Below are positions 19,164 through 27,820 of a stretch of DNA of 64,000 nt, piece after piece (position 1 is the first letter of the stretch; each line of letters starts with the position of its first letter). The notes under the pieces are model-generated. The model ran no database searches. It was not told the DNA's origin and was given only the letters and a program-made list of their open reading frames with translations. Source of the DNA: Anabaena azotica FACHB-119. GTDB taxonomy: Bacteria > Cyanobacteriota > Cyanobacteriia > Cyanobacteriales > Nostocaceae. The stretch spans positions 186,001-250,000 of the forward strand of contig NZ_JACJSG010000001.1 of assembly GCF_014697625.1 (NCBI RefSeq), written 5' to 3'. The position numbers were made by a program, and so were the translations under genes.

Positions 19164-19571
19164 CTATCTTCTTCGATTATTCCGCCAGATATGGACGGCT
19201 GCGCCAGCACCAGCACCATTGATAGCATTGTTGAGGGTTCTGTTTCTGCAATTACCAGTAATTGCGCCAGTCACTACCCCAGCACCAGTACCTACACCCA
19301 AGTCTTGACCGATACTCCGTCTTCTGGGATTCCTTCTCAAGCCATTTGCACCATTGACAGCCGCACCAGATACCGCACCGTTAATGGCATTACCTAATAC
19401 AGAACGACATCCGGTTATGGCTCCCGTAATTACACCAGCACCAGCTCCAACAAGTGCATCTTCTACCACTCGGTCATCAGCAGCAGCAGGCTGTAAAGGA
19501 GCGAAGGAGACACCGACTAAACTTGCAGCCACAAGGCTGGGTAGAAATGTGCGTTTTAAAGTTAGTTTCAT
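19164..19571 (-). CDS. Secreted glycine-zipper protein
   Basis: I place the start at ATG 19571 (135 aa), because a clean signal peptide begins there: MKLTLKRTF, then a hydrophobic core and AAADD cleavage region. The mature part holds two copies of a Gly/Ala-rich zipper: GAGAGVITGAITGCRSVLGN and GTGAGVVTGAITGNCRNRTL. These are separated by a basic Arg/Asn stretch. Such zippers insert in or span membranes. The two halves look like an internal duplication. Each repeat has one Cys, which might pair. The function is not known. Confidence 0.7.
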   Translation of the reverse strand: MKLTLKRTFLPSLVAASLVGVSFAPLQPAAADDRVVEDALVGAGAGVITGAITGCRSVLGNAINGAVSGAAVNGANGLRRNPRRRSIGQDLGVGTGAGVVTGAITGNCRNRTLNNAINGAGAGAAVHIWRNNRRR

Positions 19572-20142
19572 ATTTTTCCCTTCCAAACATCCACAACTAG
19601 AGCATAATTGCACTGATTGCCGTTACAGATGTCTCATAGATGTACCTACCTTTATTTTAGACAACTGTAACGGTTTTTTTATATGACTATGGTCATAATT
19701 ACATTAACGCAATATGTATTTTATCTACTTAAAGCAGCAATATTTAATCTTGAGATTCCAAAAATAGAAGTGTAATAAATTTACCAACCTGTTATTGATT
19801 ATACATTTAGAGAATACTATTAAGGTCATTGAACAATTAATACACAAGTTAACTTCTAGCTAACTCATCTATTGTAGCTAAATAAATATATAGCAGACAA
19901 AAGGCTCAAAAGCGTTAATTTATGGCTTTTATTATTAGTTTTCTGGGTGAATCTATCTAGCAATTGTTGTACCTCCAGCTGATATAGTTTTATCTACCAT
20001 GTCAATAACTTGATTAAAAATTGTTACCCCATAATACATCTCAATATTGACTTTTGTTCCTAAAAGCACTAGATTATTTGATTGGAATAGTTGAAAGTAA
20101 TTTGCAAAAATACTGCGAATAGTTCTTGATGGAGAGGAGCAA
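19572..20142. other. Intergenic region upstream of the phn-type operon
   Basis: This 571-bp AT-rich stretch has no convincing gene. It must contain the divergent promoters of the glycine-zipper gene and the transporter operon. I looked for PHO-box direct repeats and did not see a clear one. GGAGAGGAG directly before 20143 is a strong ribosome site. Confidence 0.5.
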
Positions 20143-21117
20143 ATGAGTGTAAGCCAAAAAGGCTTGTTAGGTGCTGGCGCGGCATTGATGGCGTTGATGG
20201 GTGTAGCAGTTACTACTGTTAGCGGGATGCAGGCGACAAATGCTAATTCAATTTTTAGTCAACAAGCGCCGCGCTTACTTGCCCAAAATGTAAAGAGTTT
20301 AACGGTAGTGTTTCCTAGCCGTGCTGATTCGACAGATTTGCAAGCCAAAGCAGATGCTGTAGCAGCTTTTTTGTCCAAAGATTTGGGAATTCCTGTCAAA
20401 GCAGTGGTAGGTGATGATACAGCTGCGGTGGAAGCGTTGAGAGCCAACCGGGCGGATGTGGCTTTTTTAAGCAGTCGTCCGGCGTTGAAAGCTGAACAAT
20501 TGGCAAATGCTCGTTTGTACCTAGCAGAAGTACGCGATAACTACTCTGGTAGATTTACATATAACTCGATATTTGTTGTCCGTAACAATAGCCCCCTGAA
20601 AACGAGAAATGGTGCTAAAGCCACTCTAGAACAACTACGGGGCAAAAAAATCGCCTTTACCTCGCCCACATCAGGCTCAGGGTTTATTTTCCCTGTGAGT
20701 GAGTTAGTCAAACAGGGATTTGTCCCCAACCGCGATCGCCTGGATGGGTTCTTTGGTCAAGTATCTTATGGTGGTAACTACAGCAAAGCCTTACAAGCAG
20801 TATTGCGCGGTCAAGCAGAAGTAGCAGCAGTATCAGAATATGCACTACTCCCGCCTTATATTACACCAGAGGAAAAAAGTCAGTTGCGAGTACTGTATAA
20901 AATCTCTGGCGTACCCGCTCACGGTATCGCTATAGATGATGATGTTCCCGCACCTTTTAGAGAAAAACTGATTAACTCTCTACTTAAGTTAAATCAACCA
21001 CAAAATAACCAACTGCTACGTAACTTATATAACTCTACCGAATTGGTGAGAGTTGACCACAATCGTCACCTCGCACCAGTGCGTCAAGCTCTCCAACGTG
21101 TAGGTATCGAGCCGTAA
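20143..21117 (+). CDS. phnD: Phosphate/phosphite/phosphonate ABC transporter substrate-binding protein
   Basis: The 324-aa periplasmic binding protein has an N-terminal hydrophobic signal-like segment (7-35). The mature part follows the PhnD family: LTVVFPSRADSTDLQ, VVGDDTAAVEALRANRADVAFLS, FTYNSIFVVRNNSPL and GKKIAFTSPTSGSGFIFPVS. PhnD-type proteins bind phosphonates, phosphite or related oxyanions. It is the first gene of a three-gene ABC transporter, with phnC 83 bp and phnE further downstream. The ligand cannot be assigned from sequence, and no C-P lyase or phosphite dehydrogenase gene lies nearby. Confidence 0.85.
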   Translation: MSVSQKGLLGAGAALMALMGVAVTTVSGMQATNANSIFSQQAPRLLAQNVKSLTVVFPSRADSTDLQAKADAVAAFLSKDLGIPVKAVVGDDTAAVEALRANRADVAFLSSRPALKAEQLANARLYLAEVRDNYSGRFTYNSIFVVRNNSPLKTRNGAKATLEQLRGKKIAFTSPTSGSGFIFPVSELVKQGFVPNRDRLDGFFGQVSYGGNYSKALQAVLRGQAEVAAVSEYALLPPYITPEEKSQLRVLYKISGVPAHGIAIDDDVPAPFREKLINSLLKLNQPQNNQLLRNLYNSTELVRVDHNRHLAPVRQALQRVGIEP

Positions 21118-21120
21118 TGT

Positions 21121-21160
21121 AAGACAGTTGACAGTTGACAGTTGACAGTTGACTGTCAAC
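21121..21160 (+). repeat. Heptamer repeat (CAGTTGA)
   Basis: Four units of GACAGTTGACAGTTGACAG type end in GACTGTCAAC, so the array folds on itself. It sits between phnD and phnC. Confidence 0.8.
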
Positions 21161-21200
21161 AAACAACCTTTAATATTGATGAAATTGACCGAGGCAGAGG

Positions 21201-21929
21201 ATGAGTGATTATATAATCGAATGTCACAACTTAGAGACAGCTTATGTTGCCTCTTTGAATCGTCCTATCCTCAACAAGATTAACTGTCAGATTAAACAGG
21301 GTGAATTTGTTGTTCTGTTAGGATTGAATGGCGCTGGTAAGTCTACATTATTGCGATCGCTTGTTGGGTTAGTACCATTAATTAGGGGAGAAGTTCGCAT
21401 CAATGGCGTGGCTACAAATACCCGCACAATCTCCCAAACCCGTCGTGATGTAGGAATGTTGTTTCAAGGCGGTGGTTTAATTCCCCAGTTATCAGCAATA
21501 GAAAATGTATTGTGCGGTAAACTCGGCGCAAGAACAACTTGGCAGACCATATTTGGCTTTCCCAAACGCGATCGCCTATTGGCATTAGAATTACTAGAAC
21601 AATTGGGTTTAAGAGAACTAGCCTATCAAAAGACTAGCAGACTCAGTGGCGGACAGCAACAAAGAGTAGCGATCGCTCGTGCCTTAATTCAATCACCGCA
21701 AATACTTCTAGCTGATGAACCCACAACGGGATTAGATGTCATCGCCGCCCAACAAGTGATGGATACCTTAGCCCAATTACACAGCCAACAAGGTATAACA
21801 ATTGTCACAGTTCTGCACGACTTGGGAATTGCTGCTAAGTATGCCCAGAGTGCCATAGTTCTAGATGCTGGACGCATCGTCTACCAAGGCGCTTGTGATA
21901 ATTTGCAAGAAATAGTCATTAGTCATTAG
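21201..21929 (+). CDS. phnC: Phosphonate-type ABC transporter ATP-binding protein
   Basis: The 242-aa ABC ATPase energises the transporter. It has Walker A GLNGAGKST (41-49), a Q-loop (MLFQGGGLIP), the signature LSGGQQQRVAIARAL, Walker B ILLADEPTTGLD and a switch histidine in VLHDLGIAA. All motifs are intact. The similarity to PhnC/PtxA ATPases and the gene order D-C-E support assignment to the phosphonate/phosphite uptake family. Its final codons lie in a TCATTAG heptamer array, so the C-terminus (VISH) is repeat-derived. Confidence 0.9.
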   Translation: MSDYIIECHNLETAYVASLNRPILNKINCQIKQGEFVVLLGLNGAGKSTLLRSLVGLVPLIRGEVRINGVATNTRTISQTRRDVGMLFQGGGLIPQLSAIENVLCGKLGARTTWQTIFGFPKRDRLLALELLEQLGLRELAYQKTSRLSGGQQQRVAIARALIQSPQILLADEPTTGLDVIAAQQVMDTLAQLHSQQGITIVTVLHDLGIAAKYAQSAIVLDAGRIVYQGACDNLQEIVISH

Positions 21930-22011
21930 TCATTAGTCCATAGTCCATAGTCCATAGTCCACAGTCCACAGTTCTCCCCCCACTCCCTCATCTCCCCCCA
22001 CTCCCTCATCT
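21914..22011. repeat. Heptamer array between phnC and phnE
   Basis: AGTCATTAG units (from 21914) pass into CATAGTCCATAGTCC and then CTCCCTCATCTCC units, filling the spacer up to the phnE ATG at 22012. Confidence 0.8.
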
Positions 22012-22794
22012 ATGATTTCCAAATTCCTCCATCGCTACTCTTGGGTGAGTACCCTAGCCATCATATTAATTGCTGTTCTAGTTTACACTTGGGCTTTACA
22101 AGGACTTCAGCTTGATTTTGCCCTGCTGACATCTAGCGCCCCTTACATTACTGATTTCATCTCACGCTTATTTCCCCCCGATTTCACAGTTATTGATATC
22201 GCCATTAAGGCGCTAATTGAAACTGTACAGATGTCTTTGTGGGGAACAACCATTGGTGCTATTATGTCAGTGCCAATTGCCGTTGCTAGCGCCAGTAATG
22301 TTGCGCCTAGTTGGTTGCAATGGCTGGCTAATTTGCTGCAAAATGCTGTGCGTTCCGTTCCTTCTATTATCCTGGGGCTAATCTTTGTCGCCGCCACAGG
22401 CTTAGGCGCACCCGCAGGTACTTTAGCTTTAAGTATATATACTATCGGCTACCTTGCCAAATTTTATCAACAAGCTATTGAAGCAGTTGAGCCTCGGTCT
22501 TTAGAATCTCTGCAAGTTATAGGCGCATCTCGATTCCAAATTGCCCAGTATGGAATTATGCCTCAAGTTTTACCCCTAAGTTTGGGTTATACCTTATGGA
22601 TGTTTGAGTATAACATCCGTGCTGCTTCCGTGTTGGGTGTGGTGGGTGCAGGTGGTATTGGCTTTCAGTTGAAGAGTTACATTGATGGGTTTGAATACAA
22701 CAAAGCCACAACTATGATGTTGGTACTATTGGTAGTTGTCACAGTAATTGATGGCTTCAGCAGCCAGTTACGCCGCCGCCTCGAAAGTTCGTAG
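22012..22794 (+). CDS. phnE: Phosphonate-type ABC transporter permease
   Basis: The 260-aa integral membrane protein has about six hydrophobic segments. The permease EAA-like motif region is VVGAGGIGFQLKSYIDGFEY near the C-terminus. Segments such as VRSVPSIILGLIFVAATGLG are typical of the PhnE family. The ATG at 22012 follows directly on a repeat array and lacks a good ribosome site, so the exact start is less sure. It closes the D-C-E operon. Confidence 0.87.
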   Translation: MISKFLHRYSWVSTLAIILIAVLVYTWALQGLQLDFALLTSSAPYITDFISRLFPPDFTVIDIAIKALIETVQMSLWGTTIGAIMSVPIAVASASNVAPSWLQWLANLLQNAVRSVPSIILGLIFVAATGLGAPAGTLALSIYTIGYLAKFYQQAIEAVEPRSLESLQVIGASRFQIAQYGIMPQVLPLSLGYTLWMFEYNIRAASVLGVVGAGGIGFQLKSYIDGFEYNKATTMMLVLLVVVTVIDGFSSQLRRRLESS

Positions 22795-22837
22795 TAAAGG
22801 CTTTAGCCTTTTGTTGAGGACTAAAGTCCTTACTACA
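22791..22837. repeat. Nested palindromic repeat, likely two-way terminator
   Basis: GTAGTAA (22791) pairs with TTACTAC (22831), enclosing AAAGGCTTTAGCCTTT and AGGACTAAAGTCCT palindromes. It lies between the convergent phnE and alanine dehydrogenase genes, where it could terminate both. Confidence 0.7.
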
Positions 22838-22851
22838 AACCTTGATTAAAA

Positions 22852-23943
22852 CTAACTTACCAAATCAGGAAATACCTCTTGCACAGCCGGATGTACCAAC
22901 CGATGATTCTGCACATTAACACCTTTAGCAAGTGCTTGGTTAACTTCTAACGCCTTAAGCCCTTTGTTTGCCAACTGCACAACATAAGGCAATGTACTAT
23001 TGTTGAGTGCTTGGGTTGCTGTCCAAGGTACTGCACCAGGCATATTCGGAACGCCATAATGCACTACGCCCTCTTCAATATATACTGGGTTGGTGTGAGA
23101 TGTGGGGTGTAAGGTTTCCACACAACCACCTTGGTCAACAGCCACATCAACTATTACCGAACCTGGGTGCATTTGTTTGACCAATTCACGAGATACTAAA
23201 ATTGGCGCTCTGCGTCCCAGTACCAAAACAGCACCAACAACTAAATCTGCTTCTTTGACGGCGGCTTCGATGTGGGCTGAACTGCTGTAAAGTAACTCCA
23301 CTCTAGAACCAAACAGAGTTTCTAAATAAGATAAACGTTCAACATTGACATCTAAAATTTGTACGCTTGCACCCATACCTACGGCAATTCTAGCAGCTTC
23401 TGTACCAACCACACCACCACCGAGAATTACTACTTTCCCAGGTTTAACTCCAGGGACACCGCCTAAAAGTACACCTCTACCACCTTGTTGACGTTCTAGG
23501 TAACGTGCGCCAAATTGTACCGCTAACCGACCTGCAATAATACTCATGGGGGTGAGTAGTGGTAGCCTGTTAGCACCTGGAACTTCTACGGTTTCGTAAG
23601 CGATCGCACAAATGCCACTATCAATTAAATGTTCTGTTAACTGGCGATCGGCTGCTAAATGCAGATAAGTAAACAATATTTGCTCTTTCTGTAAAAATTG
23701 ATACTCACTTGTCAGTGGCTCTTTAACTTTAACTACTAACTCTCGGTTCCAAGCCGCCTCCACTGTCGGCACAATTTCCGCCCCGGCGCTGCGATAATCA
23801 TCATCTGTAAACCCAGCACCACTCCCGGCTTGAGTCTGTACAAAAATACTATGACCATTTTCCCGTAGTACACGCACGCTAGCAGGACTTAAGCCTACTC
23901 GAAATTCTTGGTCTTTAGTTTCTTTAGGAACACCAATTTCCAT
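22852..23943 (-). CDS. ald: Alanine dehydrogenase
   Basis: The 363-aa enzyme catalyses NAD-dependent interconversion of L-alanine and pyruvate plus ammonia. It starts MEIGVPKETKDQEFRVGLSP with the substrate-binding R15. K74 in VKVKEP and H95 in YLHLAAD match the family's substrate and catalytic residues. The nucleotide-binding motif is VILGGGVVGTEAARIAVGMG and the catalytic Asp region is VDVAVDQGG. In heterocystous cyanobacteria alanine dehydrogenase contributes to diazotrophic growth and nitrogen metabolism. It is monocistronic. Confidence 0.95.
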   Translation of the reverse strand: MEIGVPKETKDQEFRVGLSPASVRVLRENGHSIFVQTQAGSGAGFTDDDYRSAGAEIVPTVEAAWNRELVVKVKEPLTSEYQFLQKEQILFTYLHLAADRQLTEHLIDSGICAIAYETVEVPGANRLPLLTPMSIIAGRLAVQFGARYLERQQGGRGVLLGGVPGVKPGKVVILGGGVVGTEAARIAVGMGASVQILDVNVERLSYLETLFGSRVELLYSSSAHIEAAVKEADLVVGAVLVLGRRAPILVSRELVKQMHPGSVIVDVAVDQGGCVETLHPTSHTNPVYIEEGVVHYGVPNMPGAVPWTATQALNNSTLPYVVQLANKGLKALEVNQALAKGVNVQNHRLVHPAVQEVFPDLVS

Positions 23944-24256
23944 GTAACGCCTCTCTCATAAATTTTTTGTTTAATTTAGCCTGCCAGTCTTAGACCAACA
24001 CTTCCGTATTATGGATAGCTATCTACAACATTAGTTTGCCCAATCGTAAAATCTCAGGCTCATTCCTACTCTTGCTCTTGACTATTCCTCTACTACCCTT
24101 AAAATATATAAAGATTAATTACAATTTGTTAAAAAGTCTTTGTATGGCTTCTAATAGAGAAGCTACTAGATTTTTCGACTTAAATTTGGCCTGTCCGCCT
24201 GCAATTAGCTCAAAACTCATTATCAACTTCCGTTTGCCGAAAAGAGGTTTATCACT
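23944..24256. other. Divergent promoter region of ald and the HLIP gene
   Basis: This 313-bp spacer holds both promoters. No recognisable operator or gene was found. Confidence 0.4.
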
Positions 24257-24427
24257 ATGTCCCAAACACAGCCAACAGTTACACCCAGACTAGAAGAGCC
24301 AAAATTTGGTTTTAACGAATATGCAGAACGCTTGAATGGTCGAGCTGCCATGATTGGTTTTCTGTTGGTGGTAGTTATCGAATATGCCACCAATCAAGGT
24401 GTTTTATCTTGGCTTGGGCTGAAGTAG
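24257..24427 (+). CDS. High-light-inducible protein (HLIP/CAB-ELIP family)
   Basis: Translating from ATG 24257 gives 56 aa. The diagnostic chlorophyll-binding motif is AERLNGRAAMIGF, followed by one membrane helix (LLVVVIEYATNQGVLSWLGL). HLIPs sit in thylakoids with photosystem II assembly or chlorophyll-recycling complexes and protect against excess light. A terminator-like hairpin lies about 140 bp downstream. Short length and full motif make the call firm. Confidence 0.93.
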   Translation: MSQTQPTVTPRLEEPKFGFNEYAERLNGRAAMIGFLLVVVIEYATNQGVLSWLGLK

Positions 24428-24568
24428 AAAGGACTAGGGGCTAGGTAATCAAAAAATCAACTTCTACCTGCTGCCTTTGGTTGGTGAGGGCAGTTAAACC
24501 ACTGACTCCTGGCTCCTGCCTGACTGAAACCAGTGTTAAAGTTGTAAGCTAGTAATTAGCAGAGTAGG

Positions 24569-24595
24569 AACCAGCTGGATTATCTAGCTGGTTTT
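24569..24595 (+). terminator. Terminator-like hairpin after the HLIP gene
   Basis: AACCAGCT (24569-24576) pairs with AGCTGGTT (24586-24593), and the 3' arm runs into TTTT. Orientation fits the HLIP transcript. Confidence 0.55.
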
Positions 24596-24843
24596 GACTT
24601 TATTCGTATATAGTGAACTACCTCACACAACTTGCTTTCTATAAAGATAAAGCACACAAGAGAGTGTTAGTAATATCCTCAACTTGCAAAGTCTTTATGT
24701 AAGGGAGTCAATTACTACACTTAAACCCTACTGAAAAAATTATAATCTTTTTTAAAGATACCTGTTGTTCAGATAGGTAATTCGTAAGTGAGGTATTTTT
24801 GTTAAATTTACACAAAAGGTTATCTGGAAAAAACCAAGCTGTG

Positions 24844-25140
24844 ATGAATGTTGTATTACCTCGTTTTTTAAAGTCAGCCTATAGAAGAGAGCCAGTAGTT
24901 AGTGTATTGATCACGATGGGCGTGGTAGATGCACTAATTGGTGGGTTGGACGATAGCTGGTCACTGTTTGCTGTTGGTTTAGGAACAGCAGGCGTAAGCC
25001 TGGCTTTTAAGTTATGGCGTATGAGTCAGCAGCGTCCCCCTGTGGTCGAGGAGCCTGTAGTACAGCATTACTTGCCCCCTCGCTCATCTAGCTCGACTCT
25101 ACCGATGTTGACTGTGCAGAAGAAAAAACCACCATACTAA
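24844..25140 (+). CDS. Small membrane protein of unknown function
   Basis: I choose ATG 24844 (98 aa) over a TTG 45 nt earlier. The protein has a hydrophobic stretch (VVSVLITMGVVDALIGG, then WSLFAVGLGTAGVSLAFKLW), giving one or two membrane helices. It ends in a Pro/Ser-rich basic tail. I do not recognise the family. It is followed by the tnpB element, whose left end probably starts soon after 25141. Nothing in the neighbours suggests a role. Confidence 0.6.
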   Translation: MNVVLPRFLKSAYRREPVVSVLITMGVVDALIGGLDDSWSLFAVGLGTAGVSLAFKLWRMSQQRPPVVEEPVVQHYLPPRSSSSTLPMLTVQKKKPPY

Positions 25141-25315
25141 ACAATTCGCGCATTCGTCTTGGAAAGTTTCCAGGGCGCGGGAAACCCGCTTACAGAACTT
25201 TCCGCAAAATTAAAAGAGCTAAAGGAATAAGCTTTCTGGTAATTTTGGAGATGGTTGAGGCAATTATTTAATTGGGTGAGGGTTAATCAGTAGCACTCAA
25301 TAAGCTAACAATTAC

Positions 25316-25462
25316 TCACTTTTGCTGACTTTCGCGTGACAATCCCCGAATAAACTCACGCATTACATCTGTCTTAGTCCTTGACACCTGTTCACAGTAT
25401 GACTCTAGCAAGTCTAACTCTTCCTGCGGAATCCTTATTGTTAACTTTCTCTCGGCTTTCAT
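25316..25462 (-). CDS. Ribbon-helix-helix (CopG-like) small protein divergent from tnpB
   Basis: On the minus strand ATG 25462 opens a 48-aa frame ending at TGA 25318-25316. The sequence has a short strand (ERKLTIRIP) followed by two helices (QEELDLLESYCEQV and TKTDVMREFIRGLSRE). This is the layout of a CopG/Arc ribbon-helix-helix DNA-binding dimer. It is divergent from the tnpB start at 25492, with only 29 bp between the two ATGs. By family it could repress that shared promoter. The frame is too short to be found by length alone, but its fit to the RHH pattern is good. Confidence 0.7.
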   Translation of the reverse strand: MKAERKLTIRIPQEELDLLESYCEQVSRTKTDVMREFIRGLSRESQQK

Positions 25463-25491
25463 TGTCTGGCGTTATGCTGTACAATGTATAT

Positions 25492-26661
25492 ATGTTACTA
25501 GCATTTAAGACAGAACTCAAACTTAACAATAAACAGCGCACTCAGTTGTTAAAACATTGTGGTGTTGCTCGTCATGCTTGGAACTGGGGATTAGCTTTAA
25601 CTAAACAGATACTCGGCCACAATAAAGCCAATCCAGGGGAAAAAATTAAATTCCCCTCAGCAATTGACTTACATAAGTGGTTGGTGGCACTGGTGAAGCC
25701 TGAGAATCCTTGGTATTTTGAAGTGTCAAAATGCGCTCCGCAATATGCGTTGCGTAATCTGCGAACAGCTTGGGATAGGTGCTTTAAAAAAGTGTCAGGC
25801 GTTCCCAAGTTCAAAAAGAAAGGGAAGTCTGACTCATTTGAGTTGGACGGGACTATCAAAATTTGCGGAACTCGCAAGATTCAACTTCCCCGACTAGGCT
25901 TACTCAAAACCTATGAGAGCTTGCCGCAAGTTCAGCCCAAATCAGTCACTATTAGCCGTGTTGCTGACCGTTGGTATATCTCGTTTCGGATTGAGGTAGA
26001 GCCAACCAATACAACCAAGATGGTTGATGTTGTAGGTGTTGACCTCGGCGTTAAATCCCTGGCGACACTCTCAACAGGAGAAGTGTTTGAGGGCGCTAAA
26101 TCTTACCGCAAACTAGAGGCGAAACTATCTAGAGTCCAATGGCTAAACCGACATAAACAAATTGGTTCAGCTAATTGGAAGAAAGCGCAAATCAAAATTG
26201 CTAGGCTACACCAGCTTATAGCCAACATCCGTAAAGACACATTGCATAAACTCACGACTTATCTGGCCAAGAACCACGGCGTGATAGTGATTGAGGATCT
26301 AAATGTGTCGGGGATGCTGGCGAACAGAAAGTTAGCCGCATCTATAGCTGACATGGGCTTTTATGAATTTCGTCGCCAGCTAGAGTACAAAACTGAACTC
26401 TACGGTAGTGAATTGGTGATTGTAAATAGGTTTTACCCCAGTAGTAAAACTTGCTCGAATTGTGGAACTAAGAAAAAGTCTTTATCACTTCAAGAGCGTG
26501 TTTTTAAATGTGAACATTGCTCATTTGAATGCAATAGAGATTTGAATGCCGCAATTAATTTGTCTATGGCGGTCAGTTCGACCGTGTTAGCTTGTGGATC
26601 GGGTGAAGCCGACTTCTCCGAGATGAAGCAAGAAAATTTCGGTTTGGAGCGCAAACGTTAG
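25492..26661 (+). CDS. tnpB: TnpB-type RNA-guided nuclease/transposase (IS200/IS605 OrfB family), element 1
   Basis: From ATG 25492 the protein has 389 aa and begins MLLAFKTELKLNNKQRTQLL, the standard TnpB N-terminus. RuvC catalytic residues look intact: D in VGVDLGVKSL, E in VIEDLNVSGM and D in CNRDLNAAIN. A four-cysteine zinc finger is formed by CSNCG and CEHC. TnpB proteins are RNA-guided DNA nucleases encoded by IS605-type elements. No tnpA is present, so it is a TnpB-only (IS1341-like) element. The guide RNA would normally overlap the 3' end of the gene. Confidence 0.9.
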   Translation: MLLAFKTELKLNNKQRTQLLKHCGVARHAWNWGLALTKQILGHNKANPGEKIKFPSAIDLHKWLVALVKPENPWYFEVSKCAPQYALRNLRTAWDRCFKKVSGVPKFKKKGKSDSFELDGTIKICGTRKIQLPRLGLLKTYESLPQVQPKSVTISRVADRWYISFRIEVEPTNTTKMVDVVGVDLGVKSLATLSTGEVFEGAKSYRKLEAKLSRVQWLNRHKQIGSANWKKAQIKIARLHQLIANIRKDTLHKLTTYLAKNHGVIVIEDLNVSGMLANRKLAASIADMGFYEFRRQLEYKTELYGSELVIVNRFYPSSKTCSNCGTKKKSLSLQERVFKCEHCSFECNRDLNAAINLSMAVSSTVLACGSGEADFSEMKQENFGLERKR

Positions 26662-26714
26662 TAAATTATGAACGGAAAACAGTGAGGAGTGAGGAAACAG
26701 GAAAGGAGTACTTA

Positions 26715-27734
26715 ATGGTACGCCCGTATTTTCTATTGCTATTCATGGCGGCGCTGGCTTTGTCTGTAAATGTTGGGCAAGGGTTCAAGGTAAGTGCGGC
26801 GGATCAGGTTCAAGTGCTACCTAATACGCAACCTACAGGAGAATTTACTAGCCCTCGCATCTTGTACAGCCTCAATGCTCATCCGGGGAGGGTAAAATCT
26901 TTAACTTTTAGTCCAAATGGTCAAGTTCTCGCTAGTGGTGGTGCTTACAACGATGGTATAATTCGTTTGTGGAATCCGACAACTGGTAAAAAAGTAGGAA
27001 CCATCAACAAAGCCCAAAAAACAACGGTGGAGTCTTTGGTAATTTCCCCAGATGGACGAACCCTGGCCAGTTCCGGTGGTGATAATACGATTAATCTGTG
27101 GAATCTGAAAAGTAATCAATTTACCCGCTCGTTTGTGGGACATAGTACCAGCGTTACGTCTTTAGCTATATCTTCTGATGGTAAGGTTCTCGTTAGCGGT
27201 GCTTTAGATGGAATACGGGTTTGGGATTTGCTCCAGCAACGCCCATTAGGTACTCTAGTACGCTTTGATAATAGAATTGACACCGTGGCGATGAGTGCTG
27301 ATGGTCAAACTCTAGCTAGTGGTGATATAAAAGGTGTGATTAAACTGTGGGATTTAAGTACAGGTAAATTAATTCGCGCATTTAACGCCCATTCTGGTGC
27401 AGTTACAGATATAGTTTTTACAACCGATGGACAAAATTTAATTAGTTCTAGTAGCGATCGCACCATTAAAGTTTGGAATCTGCCAACTGAACAACTCACC
27501 CGCACCCTCACAGGACATAATAATTGGGTAAATGCGATCGCTCTTAACCGCGATGGTAAAACTTTAGCTAGTGCGGGTAGAGATGGCATTAAGCTGTGGG
27601 ATTTATCTACAGGTGAGTTACTAAATACACTAGTAGGTCATAGCGACTGGGTGAGTGCGATCGCTTTCAGTCCAGATGGACAAATACTCGCCAGTGGCGG
27701 CTATGACGGTAAAGTTATCATTTGGGGTAAGTAA
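26715..27734 (+). CDS. Exported WD40-repeat protein
   Basis: ATG 26715 follows AAAGGAG and opens a signal peptide (MVRPYFLLLFMAALALSV). The 339-aa product is predicted to leave the cytoplasm. Residues 45-339 form about seven WD40 repeats with the pattern GH-x-V-x-SPDG-x-LASGG-D-x-IKLW, as in DGQTLASGDIKGVIKLW, enough for one seven-bladed propeller. Such beta-propellers are scaffolds and have no catalytic residues. The gene directly follows the tnpB element; the neighbours give no hint of its partner. Confidence 0.85.
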   Translation: MVRPYFLLLFMAALALSVNVGQGFKVSAADQVQVLPNTQPTGEFTSPRILYSLNAHPGRVKSLTFSPNGQVLASGGAYNDGIIRLWNPTTGKKVGTINKAQKTTVESLVISPDGRTLASSGGDNTINLWNLKSNQFTRSFVGHSTSVTSLAISSDGKVLVSGALDGIRVWDLLQQRPLGTLVRFDNRIDTVAMSADGQTLASGDIKGVIKLWDLSTGKLIRAFNAHSGAVTDIVFTTDGQNLISSSSDRTIKVWNLPTEQLTRTLTGHNNWVNAIALNRDGKTLASAGRDGIKLWDLSTGELLNTLVGHSDWVSAIAFSPDGQILASGGYDGKVIIWGK

Positions 27735-27820
27735 ATATGGGGACTAGGGACTGGGGACTGGGAAAAAGCAGATGAGCAGAGGAAGCAGTATTTCCCTTTC
27801 CCCTTTCCCCTTTCCCCCCA

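Noticed and set aside
25381..25491. Longer N-terminus of the first TnpB
   Set aside because: These codons lie antisense to the RHH gene, and TnpB proteins begin at MLLAFKTELKL.
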